From: Haemophilus parainfluenzae | GTDB taxonomy: Bacteria; Pseudomonadota; Gammaproteobacteria; Enterobacterales; Pasteurellaceae | Direction of reading: 5' to 3' | DNA: 64,000 nucleotides | Assembly (NCBI RefSeq): GCF_014931375.1 | Contig: NZ_CP063117.1 | Coordinates: 1,116,001 to 1,180,000, forward strand | In this document: one piece after another, positions 54,292 through 62,986 of the stretch | How the letters are laid out: each line of letters starts with the position of its first letter | Position numbering within the stretch: position 1 is the first letter of the stretch | Notes under the pieces: generated by a model | The model's input: only the letters and a program-made list of their open reading frames with translations | Databases searched by the model: none | Told to the model about the DNA's origin: nothing | Position numbers and translations under genes: made by a program

Positions 54292-55932
54292 ATGAAAAAA
54301 TTATTTACCGTGCTTCCTCTTGTGCTAGCAACTTCTGCTGCAATGGCATATGAACAGGACAAAACCTATCAATTTACCATATTGCACACAAATGATACGC
54401 ACGGACATTTTTGGCCGAATGCAAAAGGCGAATATGGCTTTCCAGCACACAAAACAATTGTTAATCGTGTGAAAGCGGAAGTGGAGAAAAAAGGTGGCTC
54501 ACTCGTTTTATTAAATGCAGGTGATTTTAATACTGGTGTACCTGAGTCAGATATGCAAACGGCAGAACCTGACATTAAAGCAATGAATGCGATGGGATAT
54601 GAAGCAACTGTATTAGGTAACCACGAGTTTGATAATCCATTACAAATCCTTGACATGCAAGAAAAATGGGCGAACTTCCCATTCTTATCTGCAAACGTGA
54701 TTAATATGAAAACAGGTAAAACCTTAGTTAAGCCCTATACCATTTTAAATAAACAAGATCTTAAAATTGCCGTGGTGGGTTTAACCACAGAAGATACTGC
54801 AAAATTAGGTAACCCAGAATATCTTCACAATGTGAAGTTTGAAGATCCAACAACAGTAGCAAAAGCCACATTAAAAGAGCTAAATGAAAAAGTTAAGCCC
54901 GATGTAAAAATCGCTTTAACACATATGGGCTATTACTATGATGCGAAACATGGTTCAAATGCACCAGGCGATGTAAGTCTTGCGCGTAATTTAGATAAAG
55001 GCGCATTCGATATGATTATCGGTGGCCACAGCCATGATCCGATTTGTGTGGATGACAAAGGTGTATGGATTAAAGATTATCAACCAACTCAGCCATGTAA
55101 ACCAGATTTCCAAAATGGTACTTGGATTATGCAGGCGTTTGAATGGGGTAAATATGTTGGTCGTGCAGACTTTGAGTTCAAAAATGGTGAATTAAAATTA
55201 GTGAATTATCAATTAATTCCAGTGAACTTGAAGAAAAAAGTGAAAAAAGAAGATGGCAAAACAGAATATGTGAATTATGCCGAAGAGATTCCACAAGATC
55301 CAGAAATGGAAAAACTTTTAAAGTCTTACCAAGATAAAGGTGATGCTTTATTAAGCCAAAAAGTGGGTAAACTAAATGGTAAGTTAGAAGGTGATCGTAC
55401 CATTATTCGTTTTGAACAAACTAACCTTGGTCACTTAATTGCAGAAGCACAACGCCAAAAAGCGAAAGCAGACATTGGTATCATGAACTCAGGTGGTATT
55501 CGTGATTCTATCCAAGAAGGTGATGTGACTTATAAAGACATTTTAAAAATCCATCCATTTGGTAACATTGTGAGCTATTTTGAATTAACCGGTAAAGAAT
55601 TATTGGATTATTTAAATGTGGTGGCATTGAAAGAAGTAGATTCTGGTGCCTATGCACAATATTCAGGTATCAGCATGACAGTGAATCGTGCGGATAAGAA
55701 AGTTGAAAATGTGAAAATTCAAGGCAAACCATTGGATTTAAATAAAATTTACCGTATTTCTGTACCAAGTTATAATGCTGCAGGTGGAGATGGTTATCCG
55801 GTTATGACCAAAAATCCAACTTTTGTTAATACTGGTTTTATTGATGCGGATGTTTTAAAAGAATTTTTTGAGAAAAATTCACCTATTAATGCGGAGAAAT
55901 ACATCCCTCACAATGAAGTAACCTTTAAATAA
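54292..55932 (+). CDS. ushA: Periplasmic UDP-sugar hydrolase / 5'-nucleotidase
   Basis: A 546-residue exported metallophosphatase: signal peptide ending AMA, then [16 protein letters not shown] (metal ligands), [43 protein letters not shown] and GGHSHDPIC. The C-terminal substrate domain has [11 protein letters not shown] and [11 protein letters not shown]. Length and many stretches match E. coli UshA (550 residues) better than the longer NAD nucleotidase NadN of Haemophilus. It releases nucleosides and sugar phosphates in the periplasm, useful for a NAD- or purine-salvaging host. Confidence 0.88.
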   Translation: MKKLFTVLPLVLATSAAMAYEQDKTYQFTILHTNDTHGHFWPNAKGEYGFPAHKTIVNRVKAEVEKKGGSLVLLNAGDFNTGVPESDMQTAEPDIKAMNAMGYEATVLGNHEFDNPLQILDMQEKWANFPFLSANVINMKTGKTLVKPYTILNKQDLKIAVVGLTTEDTAKLGNPEYLHNVKFEDPTTVAKATLKELNEKVKPDVKIALTHMGYYYDAKHGSNAPGDVSLARNLDKGAFDMIIGGHSHDPICVDDKGVWIKDYQPTQPCKPDFQNGTWIMQAFEWGKYVGRADFEFKNGELKLVNYQLIPVNLKKKVKKEDGKTEYVNYAEEIPQDPEMEKLLKSYQDKGDALLSQKVGKLNGKLEGDRTIIRFEQTNLGHLIAEAQRQKAKADIGIMNSGGIRDSIQEGDVTYKDILKIHPFGNIVSYFELTGKELLDYLNVVALKEVDSGAYAQYSGISMTVNRADKKVENVKIQGKPLDLNKIYRISVPSYNAAGGDGYPVMTKNPTFVNTGFIDADVLKEFFEKNSPINAEKYIPHNEVTFK

Positions 55933-55940
55933 GGAATGAA

Positions 55941-57098
55941 ATGGCATTAGATTTATCAGAAATTCGTCAGCAAATTACGCAAATTGATCGCAGCTTGTTA
56001 AAGCTGCTTTCAGAGCGTCATCGTCTGGCATATGATGTAGTGAGAAGCAAAGAAGTTACGCAAAAAGCATTGCGCGATTTAGAGCGTGAGCAACAACTCT
56101 TACAAGAGCTTGTGCAATTTTCTGAAAGCCAAAATTATCAGCTTGAACCACAGTATATTACGTCAGTCTTCCAAAAGATTATTGAAGATTCTGTGCTAAC
56201 GCAACAAGTGTATTTGCAGAAAAAGCTCAATGAGCAACGAGAAGAAACGTTACATATTGCTTTCTTAGGTAAGAGAGGTTCTTACTCTAATTTGGCTGCC
56301 CGTAACTATGCGGCTCGTTACCATCAACAATTTGCTGAAATCAGTTGCGATTCCTTTGCTCAAATTTTTGAAAAAGTTGAGATCGGAGAAGCTGATTATG
56401 GTGTACTTCCTTTAGAAAACACCACATCTGGTGCAATTAATGAAGTTTATGATTTGCTTCAACATACAACCTTATCTTTGGTGGGCGAGTTGGCTTATCC
56501 TATCAAGCACTGTGTTTTAGTGAATGAGCAGGATGATTTAAGCAAAATTGATACACTTTATAGCCATCCACAGGTGATCCAGCAGTGTAGTCAATTTATT
56601 CAAAGCCTTGAGCGTGTTCATATTGAGTTTTGCGAAAGTAGCTCTCATGCAATGCAGCTTGTATCAAGCTTGAATAAACCGAATATTGCGGCACTGGGCA
56701 ATGAAGATGGCGGCAAGCTTTACGGCTTACATGTGTTAAAACATAATATTGCGAATCAAGAAAACAATATTACTCGTTTTATTGTAGTGGCAAAACAAGC
56801 TCGAGAAGTTTCACCGCAAATTCACACGAAAACTTTATTGTTGATGACAACATCGCAACAAGCGGGTTCTTTGGTGGATGCTTTACTTGTGTTTAAAAAG
56901 CACGGTATTAATATGACGAAGCTTGAATCTCGTCCTATTTATGGCAAGCCTTGGGAGGAAATGTTTTATTTGGAGATTGAAGGAAATATTCATCATCCAG
57001 ATACCCAAATTGCCTTGGAAGAGCTTAAGCAATTCAGTAATTATCTGAAAGTGCTTGGTTGTTATCCAAGTGAAATAGTGAAGCCTGCGAAGGTATAA
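55941..57098 (+). CDS. pheA: Chorismate mutase / prephenate dehydratase
   Basis: A 385-residue bifunctional P-protein. Chorismate mutase domain 1-95 ([31 protein letters not shown]). Prephenate dehydratase domain about 105-280 ([36 protein letters not shown], and the TRF motif in NNITRFIVV). ACT domain about 300-380 with LESRPI, which binds phenylalanine for feedback inhibition. No leader peptide or attenuator is visible; only 8 bases separate it from ushA. Confidence 0.95.
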   Translation: MALDLSEIRQQITQIDRSLLKLLSERHRLAYDVVRSKEVTQKALRDLEREQQLLQELVQFSESQNYQLEPQYITSVFQKIIEDSVLTQQVYLQKKLNEQREETLHIAFLGKRGSYSNLAARNYAARYHQQFAEISCDSFAQIFEKVEIGEADYGVLPLENTTSGAINEVYDLLQHTTLSLVGELAYPIKHCVLVNEQDDLSKIDTLYSHPQVIQQCSQFIQSLERVHIEFCESSSHAMQLVSSLNKPNIAALGNEDGGKLYGLHVLKHNIANQENNITRFIVVAKQAREVSPQIHTKTLLLMTTSQQAGSLVDALLVFKKHGINMTKLESRPIYGKPWEEMFYLEIEGNIHHPDTQIALEELKQFSNYLKVLGCYPSEIVKPAKV

Positions 57099-57105
57099 CG
57101 AAAAT

Positions 57106-57155
57106 AAAAAAAGAGCGGTCGATTTAAAACAACGTTAAAATCGACCGCTCTTTTT
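57106..57155. terminator. Bidirectional terminator, inverted uptake-signal core
   Basis: AAAAAGAGCGGTCGATTT (57106-57123) pairs with its complement ending at 57155. T-runs on both sides serve pheA and the convergent yjdM. Confidence 0.9.
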
Positions 57156-57166
57156 ATTGAGAATTC

Positions 57167-57493
57167 TTAAGCTTTTTTCAAGAACTCTGATTTCAACATG
57201 ATTTTGCCACAATCGACATTGTGATCTCCGTTAACTAAACGGATATTTTTGAATTTCGTGCCTTTCTTCAACACTTCAGATGAACCTTTTAATTTCAAAT
57301 CTTTAATCAAAAGTACATCATCACCATCGGCTAATAAATTACCGTTGCTGTCTTTAACAATCAGTTGATCTTCATCGGCTTCAACTGCTTCGTTACCATT
57401 CCATTCATTACCGCAATCAGGGCAAACAAAATTCACAGAATCGTGATAAACATATTCACCTTTACATTTTGGGCAAGCTGGCATTTGATCCAT
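57167..57493 (-). CDS. yjdM: YjdM/PhnA-family zinc-ribbon protein
   Basis: A 108-residue protein starting at ATG 57493 ([18 protein letters not shown]); the longer frame to 57580 has no ribosome site. The N-terminal zinc ribbon has CPKC and CPDC, and the C-terminal PhnA domain reads [41 protein letters not shown]. The family was named for phosphonate utilisation but is not required for it; the function remains unclear. Confidence 0.88.
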   Translation of the reverse strand: MDQMPACPKCKGEYVYHDSVNFVCPDCGNEWNGNEAVEADEDQLIVKDSNGNLLADGDDVLLIKDLKLKGSSEVLKKGTKFKNIRLVNGDHNVDCGKIMLKSEFLKKA

Positions 57494-57603
57494 TTCTTTT
57501 TCCTTCTTTATCTGATTTAAGCAAAGTATAATGCGCACGGAGTATAACAAAAAAGTGACTATTCGCCAAAAAATGGGCATTTCACGGAATTTATGAGGTA
57601 TTT

Positions 57604-58164
57604 ATGAAAAAAATCATGCTTTTGAGCGCTGTGATGGGGAGTTTAATCTCAGCCAATACATTCGCTCACAATATTCAACCTAATCAACTTTTAGCCAATG
57701 TAACGGTTTCGGATAAAGGCGAAATCACTTTAAATGGCAATGATGTAGCGTATAAATCGTGGAGCTCAACGGCATTACCTGGCAAAGTCCGTGTGATTCA
57801 GCATATTGCAGGCAGAAGTGCGGCAAAAGAGAAAAATCAAGCGATGATCGAAGCCATCAAAGCAGCTCATTTTAACCAAGCCAAATATCAAACCACGACC
57901 ATTATTAATGCTGATGATGCCGTTGTGGGCACGGGTATGTTTGTGAAAAGTAGCGCAGAAAAAGGCAAAAAAGAAAATGCCCATAGCCAAGTGATTTTAG
58001 ATGATAAAAGTGCGGTTAAAAATGCGTGGGGATTACGTGAAAAAGACAGCGTGATTATTTTGCTTGATAAAACCGGCAAGGTGCAATTTGTGAAAGAAGG
58101 TAAATTGACGGATGATGAAGTCAAAGAAGTGATTTCACGTGCAACAGCATTAATGGCGAAGTAA
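57604..58164 (+). CDS. ytfJ: YtfJ-family periplasmic protein
   Basis: A 186-residue exported protein (signal peptide MKKIMLLSAVMGSLISANTFA) with the YtfJ signature WSSTALPGKVRVIQHIAGRSAAKEKNQAMIEAIKAA and HSQVILDDKSAVKNAWGL. The fold is thioredoxin-like without the CxxC pair. Function unknown. An uptake signal sequence is inside the gene (58007). Confidence 0.88.
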   Translation: MKKIMLLSAVMGSLISANTFAHNIQPNQLLANVTVSDKGEITLNGNDVAYKSWSSTALPGKVRVIQHIAGRSAAKEKNQAMIEAIKAAHFNQAKYQTTTIINADDAVVGTGMFVKSSAEKGKKENAHSQVILDDKSAVKNAWGLREKDSVIILLDKTGKVQFVKEGKLTDDEVKEVISRATALMAK

Positions 58165-58173
58165 TAGAGTAAT

Positions 58174-58199
58174 AAGCGGAAGTTCTCTTCCGCTTTTTT
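58174..58199 (+). terminator. Rho-independent terminator after ytfJ
   Basis: AAGCGGAAG-TTCT-CTTCCGCTT followed by Ts. Its end coincides with the stop of the convergent anti-sigma gene. Confidence 0.9.
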
Positions 58200-58365
58200 A
58201 TCCTTTGAAATCCTTCATTAATTTTCTCAATGTGCCACAATTTCGTTGAAATTTACGGCAATGTGTACAGATGGCAAGATGCAAATTGAGCCCAATTTTT
58301 TCTTTAGTCATTAATGAGCGTTCTTGCGCATCTGAAATGAGTCGAGTCGCTTGGCGACATTTCAT
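58198..58365 (-). CDS. Zinc-finger anti-sigma-like protein (zf-HC2), 55 residues
   Basis: A short gene of 56 codons from ATG 58365 to TAA 58198. The product begins MKCRQATRLISDAQERSLMT and contains HLAICTHCRKFQRNC (H29, C33, C36), the zinc-binding signature of ZAS/zf-HC2 anti-sigma factors, in which C3 and the HxxxCxxC motif bind zinc. There is no membrane segment, so it is a soluble, minimal form. It starts 11 bases after the ECF sigma gene stop on the same strand, the usual pairing, and should bind and restrain that sigma factor in a redox- or metal-dependent way (inference). Confidence 0.85.
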   Translation of the reverse strand: MKCRQATRLISDAQERSLMTKEKIGLNLHLAICTHCRKFQRNCGTLRKLMKDFKG

Positions 58366-58376
58366 AAAATCACTCC

Positions 58377-58925
58377 TTAAAGTTTATGAGATAAGCAGTT
58401 TTGAAGTTGTAAGCGAGCACGATAGAGTGTCGTGTGCAAGTTACTTATGCTTAGTTGATTTTCTTGGCAAATTTCTTCGGAAGATAATTCCAAAAACTCT
58501 CTCATCATAAAAATCTTGGCTTGTTTGGCTGGCAGGCAAGTTAAGCAAGTTTCAAAAATCAGCCAGAATTCTTCAGAATAGACCGCACTTTCGCTCAGTT
58601 CGAGATCGAGTGGAGAATGTTCAGCTTTCCAGTGGCCCCCTTCATCAAAGAAATGATTAGTTTGTTCTTCATCTTCAATTTCGGTTTCTAGCACTAATTT
58701 GCCTTTCTGGCGAAGAAAATCAATGATTTTATTTTTTAAGATAGCAAAGACCCAGGTCTTAAATGCCGATTGTCGTTTAAATTGCTCAAGATGGTTAAAT
58801 GCACTTAAAAAACTCTCTTGCACTAAATCTTCAGCTAATACAGCATTGCCCACCTGTAATGTGGCAAATTTCAGCATTTGCTCTCTAATTTGTACCAGTT
58901 CTTTATCGGAAATTCCGGTTTCCAT
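58377..58925 (-). CDS. ECF-type RNA polymerase sigma factor
   Basis: A 182-residue ECF sigma factor: region 2 (about 20-85) with LVQESFLSAFNHLEQFKRQSAFKTWVFAILKNKIIDFLRQ and region 4 (about 125-178) with LPAKQAKIFMMREFLELSSEEICQENQLSISNLHTTLYRARLQLQNCL. The orthologue in H. influenzae is, I believe, HI1459. It is cotranscribed with the zf-HC2 gene and divergent from the MXKDX gene, which is the likely target. The linker between the regions is acidic (ETEIEDEEQTNHFFDE). Confidence 0.92.
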   Translation of the reverse strand: METGISDKELVQIREQMLKFATLQVGNAVLAEDLVQESFLSAFNHLEQFKRQSAFKTWVFAILKNKIIDFLRQKGKLVLETEIEDEEQTNHFFDEGGHWKAEHSPLDLELSESAVYSEEFWLIFETCLTCLPAKQAKIFMMREFLELSSEEICQENQLSISNLHTTLYRARLQLQNCLSHKL

Positions 58926-58944
58926 ATTTTTTCCTTGGAAAATG

Positions 58945-58974
58945 TGTAAGAAATAGGTTTCTCATTCGTCTAAT
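58945..58974 (+). promoter_or_regulatory. Candidate ECF-sigma promoter for the MXKDX gene
   Basis: TGTAAG (58945-58950) and CGTCTA (58967-58972) lie 16 bases apart on the plus strand about 70 bases before the gene. TGTAA...CGTCTA resembles ECF promoter elements of this anti-sigma class as I recall them. No good sigma-70 promoter was seen in the gap. Confidence 0.4.
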
Positions 58975-59039
58975 GATAATGAAAGGAAAAGACCTTTCTA
59001 AATCACGTTAATTATTCACAAATTTAAGGAAGATTCAAA

Positions 59040-59360
59040 ATGAAAAATATTACTGTAAAAACAACCTTTACTGCTATTGCTGCACTTTTCTTTGCAACCA
59101 GTCTTTATGCGACTGATATGAAATCTAATGAAATGTCGATGGCAAAAGATCCCATGCCGATGACAAAAGACGCTATGCCAATGCAAAACGATAAAATGGC
59201 ATCTGATGGGATGATGAAATCTCATGATATGAAATCTCACGACATGAAAATGGATAATATGAAATCAGAAGGAATGAAATCTGATGATATGAAAACAAAA
59301 GAAATGAAAGCAAAAGAAATGAAGAAAAAAGCAAAAACAATGGAAAAACCGAAAATGTAA
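59040..59360 (+). CDS. Periplasmic MXKDX pentapeptide-repeat protein
   Basis: A 106-residue exported protein: signal peptide to SLYA (about 24), then a methionine/lysine/aspartate-rich repeat region in five-residue steps (MKSHD, MKMDN, MKSEG, MKSDD, MKTKE), ending in lysine-rich sequence. It matches the penta-MxKDx family that accompanies ECF sigma/anti-sigma loci in proteobacteria. Abundant exported methionines could quench oxidants such as hypochlorous acid or bind copper; this is inference. Repeat number may vary between strains. It is divergent from the sigma gene. Confidence 0.85.
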   Translation: MKNITVKTTFTAIAALFFATSLYATDMKSNEMSMAKDPMPMTKDAMPMQNDKMASDGMMKSHDMKSHDMKMDNMKSEGMKSDDMKTKEMKAKEMKKKAKTMEKPKM

Positions 59361-59377
59361 TGCTTTCTTCTTAAAAG

Positions 59378-59408
59378 AAAAACTGCGGTCAATTTGACCG
59401 CAGTTTTT
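59378..59408. terminator. Bidirectional terminator between the MXKDX and cysS genes
   Basis: AAAAACTGCGGTCA and TGACCGCAGTTTTT (14-bp arms, 3-base loop) again use an uptake-signal-like core. Confidence 0.92.
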
Positions 59409-59422
59409 GTATCAAAGTGAGA

Positions 59423-60802
59423 TTATTGTTTACGCCATGTCGTGCCGTTAGGGCCGTCTTCTAACACAATTCCCATTGCAGTGAGTTCATTACGAGCCGC
59501 ATCTGCAGCAGCCCAATCTTTAGCAGCACGCGCTTCGTTGCGTTGTTTGATGAGCGCTTCAATTTTTGCTACTTCATCATCGTCAGAGCCAGCTTGTAAG
59601 AATTTTTCTGGATCTTGTTGAAGTAAACCTAAGATACCCGCTAATTCACGTAAACGCGCAGCAAGACCATTGGCTTTTTCAGTATCTTCAGTTTTCAATT
59701 TATTGATTTCACGCGCCATTTCAAATAAGACAGAAAGAGCGTTCGGCGTATTGAAATCATCGTCCATTGCTTCACGGAAGGCTTCCACAAAATTTTCACC
59801 GCCAAAAGCAACCGCACTTTGGTTTGTGCCACGTAGAGCGGTGTACAAACGTTCTAATGCACCTTGTGCTAAATTTAGATTTTCTTCACTGTAATTGAGT
59901 TGGCTGCGATAGTGTGCCGTTAGTAAGAAATAACGCACCGCTTCTGCATTGTAGTGGTTTAATACATCACGAATAGTGAAGAAATTGCCGAGGGATTTCG
60001 ACATTTTTTCTTTATCTACCATGATCATGCCTGAATGGATCCAATAATTCACATATTGACCGCCATGAGCACAGCAAGATTGCGCAATTTCATTTTCGTG
60101 ATGCGGGAACATTAAGTCAGAACCGCCACCGTGAATATCAAAATGTTCGCCAAGTTGTTTGCAGTTCATTGCCGAACATTCAATGTGCCAACCTGGACGA
60201 CCTGCACCCCATGGGGACGGCCAGCTTGGTTCGTTTTCTTTTGACATTTTCCAAAGCACGAAATCCATTGGATTTTTCTTGATTTCATTAATTTCAATGC
60301 GTGCACCCGCTTGTAATTGGTCGAGATCTTGACGTGATAATTTGCCGTATTCCTTAAAGCTTTCTACATCAAACATCACATCGCCATTGTCTGCAACATA
60401 AGCATGACCACGTGCAATCAGTTTTTCCACAATTTCAATAATTTCTGGAATATGATGAGTCGCACGAGGTTCGAAATCTGGACGTAATACGTTTAATGCA
60501 TCAAAATCTTTATACATTTCTTGCACCATACGATCTACAAGTTGATCGCAGGTTTCTTTGTTTTCTAATGCACGTTTAATGATTTTATCGTCCACATCCG
60601 TAATATTACGCACATAAGTTAAATCGTAGCCTAGAGAGCGTAAATAGCGGGCAATCACATCAAAACATACAAAGGTACGGCCGTGGCCAATATGGCATAA
60701 ATCGTAAACGGTCACGCCACACACATACATACCCACTTTTCCTTCATGGATAGGTTTGAACACTTCTTTTTCACGAGTGAGGGTATTAAAAATCTTTAAC
60801 AT
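59423..60802 (-). CDS. cysS: Cysteinyl-tRNA synthetase
   Basis: A 459-residue class I synthetase starting at ATG 60802 ([15 protein letters not shown]). It has the zinc site beginning YVCGVTVYD, the HIGH variant [24 protein letters not shown], and KMSKSLGN. The C-terminal helical domain ends [10 protein letters not shown]. Charges tRNA-Cys, whose gene lies at 18679 in this window. A longer frame to 60901 has no ribosome site. Confidence 0.97.
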   Translation of the reverse strand: MLKIFNTLTREKEVFKPIHEGKVGMYVCGVTVYDLCHIGHGRTFVCFDVIARYLRSLGYDLTYVRNITDVDDKIIKRALENKETCDQLVDRMVQEMYKDFDALNVLRPDFEPRATHHIPEIIEIVEKLIARGHAYVADNGDVMFDVESFKEYGKLSRQDLDQLQAGARIEINEIKKNPMDFVLWKMSKENEPSWPSPWGAGRPGWHIECSAMNCKQLGEHFDIHGGGSDLMFPHHENEIAQSCCAHGGQYVNYWIHSGMIMVDKEKMSKSLGNFFTIRDVLNHYNAEAVRYFLLTAHYRSQLNYSEENLNLAQGALERLYTALRGTNQSAVAFGGENFVEAFREAMDDDFNTPNALSVLFEMAREINKLKTEDTEKANGLAARLRELAGILGLLQQDPEKFLQAGSDDDEVAKIEALIKQRNEARAAKDWAAADAARNELTAMGIVLEDGPNGTTWRKQ

Positions 60803-60913
60803 ATTTTTTCTCTTAAAACTAGTTGGAAAACGACCGCACTTTTTCTGCTCCTTGTGGCACTTTCTCGCCATTTGTGGAATAATGAATGCCTTAATTTTCA
60901 AGAGGAAAACAAC

Positions 60914-61423
60914 ATGGTTACATTACACACAAATTTTGGCGATATTAAAATTAAACTTGATTTTGATAAAGCGCCAATCACTGCAGAAAACTTTTTAAAC
61001 TATTGTAAAAACGGTTTCTATGATAACACAATTTTTCATCGTGTTATTGATGGATTTATGATTCAGGGCGGTGGTATGGAAAGCGGAATGCGTGAAAAAG
61101 CAACAAACGCACCGATCCAAAATGAAGCTAACAATCGTTTAAGTAACAAACGTGGCACAATCGCCATGGCGCGTACCTCTGATCCACATTCTGCAACGGC
61201 ACAATTCTTCATTAACGTGGCAGATAATGACTTCTTAAACTACCGTTCAAAAGAGATGTTTGGCCGTGAAGTGGTACAAGAATGGGGCTATGCCGTATTC
61301 GGTGAAGTGGTTGAAGGCATGGATGTGGTTGATAAAATCAAAAAAGTAAAAACCAGTAATAAAGGCTTCCACCAAGATGTTCCGACCGAAGATGTGGTGA
61401 TTACATCCGTTTCTGTTGAATAA
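60914..61423 (+). CDS. ppiB: Peptidyl-prolyl cis-trans isomerase B
   Basis: A 169-residue cytoplasmic cyclophilin from ATG 60914 (AGGAAAAC upstream). Motifs are [14 protein letters not shown] (about 44-57), [25 protein letters not shown] and [15 protein letters not shown]. No signal peptide, so the cytoplasmic PpiB rather than PpiA. Divergent from cysS, as in H. influenzae. Confidence 0.95.
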   Translation: MVTLHTNFGDIKIKLDFDKAPITAENFLNYCKNGFYDNTIFHRVIDGFMIQGGGMESGMREKATNAPIQNEANNRLSNKRGTIAMARTSDPHSATAQFFINVADNDFLNYRSKEMFGREVVQEWGYAVFGEVVEGMDVVDKIKKVKTSNKGFHQDVPTEDVVITSVSVE

Positions 61424-61480
61424 TTAATTTGGTGTGTGGATGCGCAATCTACACACTTTTTTCTTAAGTGAAATAACGCG

Positions 61481-62269
61481 ATGCCTTTCTTCGATACTCA
61501 TACCCACCTCGATTATCTTCATCATGACACGGGAGAGCCATTAGCTCAGCTGGTGGATAACGCTAAGCAAGCTGATGTGCAAAAAATTTTGATTGTGGCG
61601 GTAAAAGAGTCAGATTTTAAAACGATCCAAAATATGACCGCACTTTTCCCTGAGCATCTTTATTGTGGGCTTGGGTTGCATCCTCTTTATATCAAAGAAC
61701 ACCAAGAGCATGATTTAGAAATTTTGGATACGGCGTTATCTGTACGTGATCAAAATTGTACAGCTGTAGCAGAAATAGGCTTAGAATGTGCGATTCCAGA
61801 TTTATTAACGGATGAATTATGGCAAAAGCAGCAGCACTTTTTGGAAAGTCAGCTTTATTTAGCGAAGAAATACAATCTGTCGATCAATTTACATAGTCGT
61901 AAATCCCACGAGCAATTATTCCGCTTTTTGAAACAGGCTAATTTGACAAAATGTGGTGTGGTGCATGGTTTTTCAGGAAGTTACGATCAAGCAAAACGAT
62001 TTGTGGATTTAGGCTATAAAATTGGTGTAGGTGGTACCATTACTTATGAACGCGCGAATAAAACGCGCCAAGCGATTGCGAAGTTACCATTAGAGGCGTT
62101 GGTGTTAGAAACGGATACGCCTGATATGCCCGTGTTTGGCTTTCAAGGACAACCTAATCGACCAGAGCGGATAGTTCACACCTTTGAGGCATTATGCCGT
62201 TTAAGAAGTGAAAATGCTGAAGTCATTAAAGAAACGGCTTGGCAAAATAGCTTAACCTTATTCGGTTAA
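61481..62269 (+). CDS. TatD-family metal-dependent hydrolase (YjjV-like)
   Basis: A 262-residue TIM-barrel metallohydrolase: FFDTHTHLDYL (metal histidines H6 and H8), LHPLYI, VAEIGLE, NLHSRKSHEQLF, VVHGFSGSYDQAKRFVDLGYKIGVGG and LVLETDTPDMP. TatD proteins are divalent-metal DNases/hydrolases; this paralogue group is usually called YjjV. Substrate is not certain. Converges with nrdG, overlapping its end by 4 bases. Confidence 0.87.
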   Translation: MPFFDTHTHLDYLHHDTGEPLAQLVDNAKQADVQKILIVAVKESDFKTIQNMTALFPEHLYCGLGLHPLYIKEHQEHDLEILDTALSVRDQNCTAVAEIGLECAIPDLLTDELWQKQQHFLESQLYLAKKYNLSINLHSRKSHEQLFRFLKQANLTKCGVVHGFSGSYDQAKRFVDLGYKIGVGGTITYERANKTRQAIAKLPLEALVLETDTPDMPVFGFQGQPNRPERIVHTFEALCRLRSENAEVIKETAWQNSLTLFG

Positions 62270-62733
62270 ACCTTAAAACGATAAATCACTTGATTGACTG
62301 AACCACGCCAAACTAAGCTTGGGTCAGCCTGTTCTTGTATAAATTTTCCATCAATAAGCACGTCAATATAAGGCAACATTTGACGTTGATAATCATCCAG
62401 TTCATCCAGTTTATAACCCGTCCACACCCAAATATCCTTATCGGGACATTCTTTTTTTACACGTTGTACAAAAGGAAGTAAGGCTTCGACATTACGTGGA
62501 TGCATCGGATCCCCACCAGAAAGTGTGAGCCCTTGACGTTTAATGCGCGTATCTTTTAAATCATTGATGATTTGTTGTTCCATCGTCTGATCAAATAATA
62601 CGCCATTATCAAAAGACCAGCTCTTTTGATTGTAGCAACCACGGCAACCATGCGTACAACCGCTCACGAAAAGGGTACAACGGGTGCCTTCGCCATTTAC
62701 AACATCAGTAGGGTAGTATTGGAGATAGTTCAT
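62266..62733 (-). CDS. nrdG: Anaerobic ribonucleotide reductase activating protein
   Basis: A 155-residue radical SAM enzyme. ATG 62733 gives MNYLQYYPTDVVNGEGTRC with GGAG upstream in the usual position. The iron-sulfur motif is CTHGCRGCYNQ (CX3CX2C, about 26-33), followed by LTLSGGDPMHPRNV (SAM-binding GGDP) and VWTGYKLDEL. It makes the glycyl radical on NrdD for anaerobic deoxynucleotide synthesis. nrdD is not in the window. Confidence 0.95.
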   Translation of the reverse strand: MNYLQYYPTDVVNGEGTRCTLFVSGCTHGCRGCYNQKSWSFDNGVLFDQTMEQQIINDLKDTRIKRQGLTLSGGDPMHPRNVEALLPFVQRVKKECPDKDIWVWTGYKLDELDDYQRQMLPYIDVLIDGKFIQEQADPSLVWRGSVNQVIYRFKV

Positions 62734-62853
62734 GGTTTTTGCCTTAAAAGTGCGGTTGATTTTCTCGTCAAATTCACCGAATTGATAAATTAACCTTTGC
62801 AATACCGAGCCAATTCTTGCATAATAGCCCACCTAATCGCATTGCGATATCAA

Positions 62854-62968
62854 TGGAAATCTTCTCGGTCTCTCGCAACGGTGTCCGGTTTACTCGGTCA
62901 GGTTCGGAAGAAAGCAGCCAAAGTCGGAATTTCTGTGTGCCGAGAATAAGCTGGGAAGGTTTCCACCC
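62854..62968 (+). ncRNA. ffs: 4.5S RNA of the signal recognition particle
   Basis: The conserved SRP core is clear: GGTCAGGTTCGGAAGAAAGC and CAGCCAAAG with the tetraloop-like GGAA, then TGTGTGCCGAG, closed by TGGAAA (62854) with TTTCCA (near 62965). Length about 115 bases, like E. coli ffs. It binds Ffh and directs membrane proteins to the translocon. Exact ends are estimated from the closing stem. Confidence 0.93.
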
Positions 62969-62986
62969 AACTTATCCTTTCTTATT

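Noticed and set aside
57493..57580. N-terminal extension of YjdM ([12 protein letters not shown]...)
   Set aside because: No ribosome site, and the family starts with [14 protein letters not shown] sequence; the extension is upstream leader.
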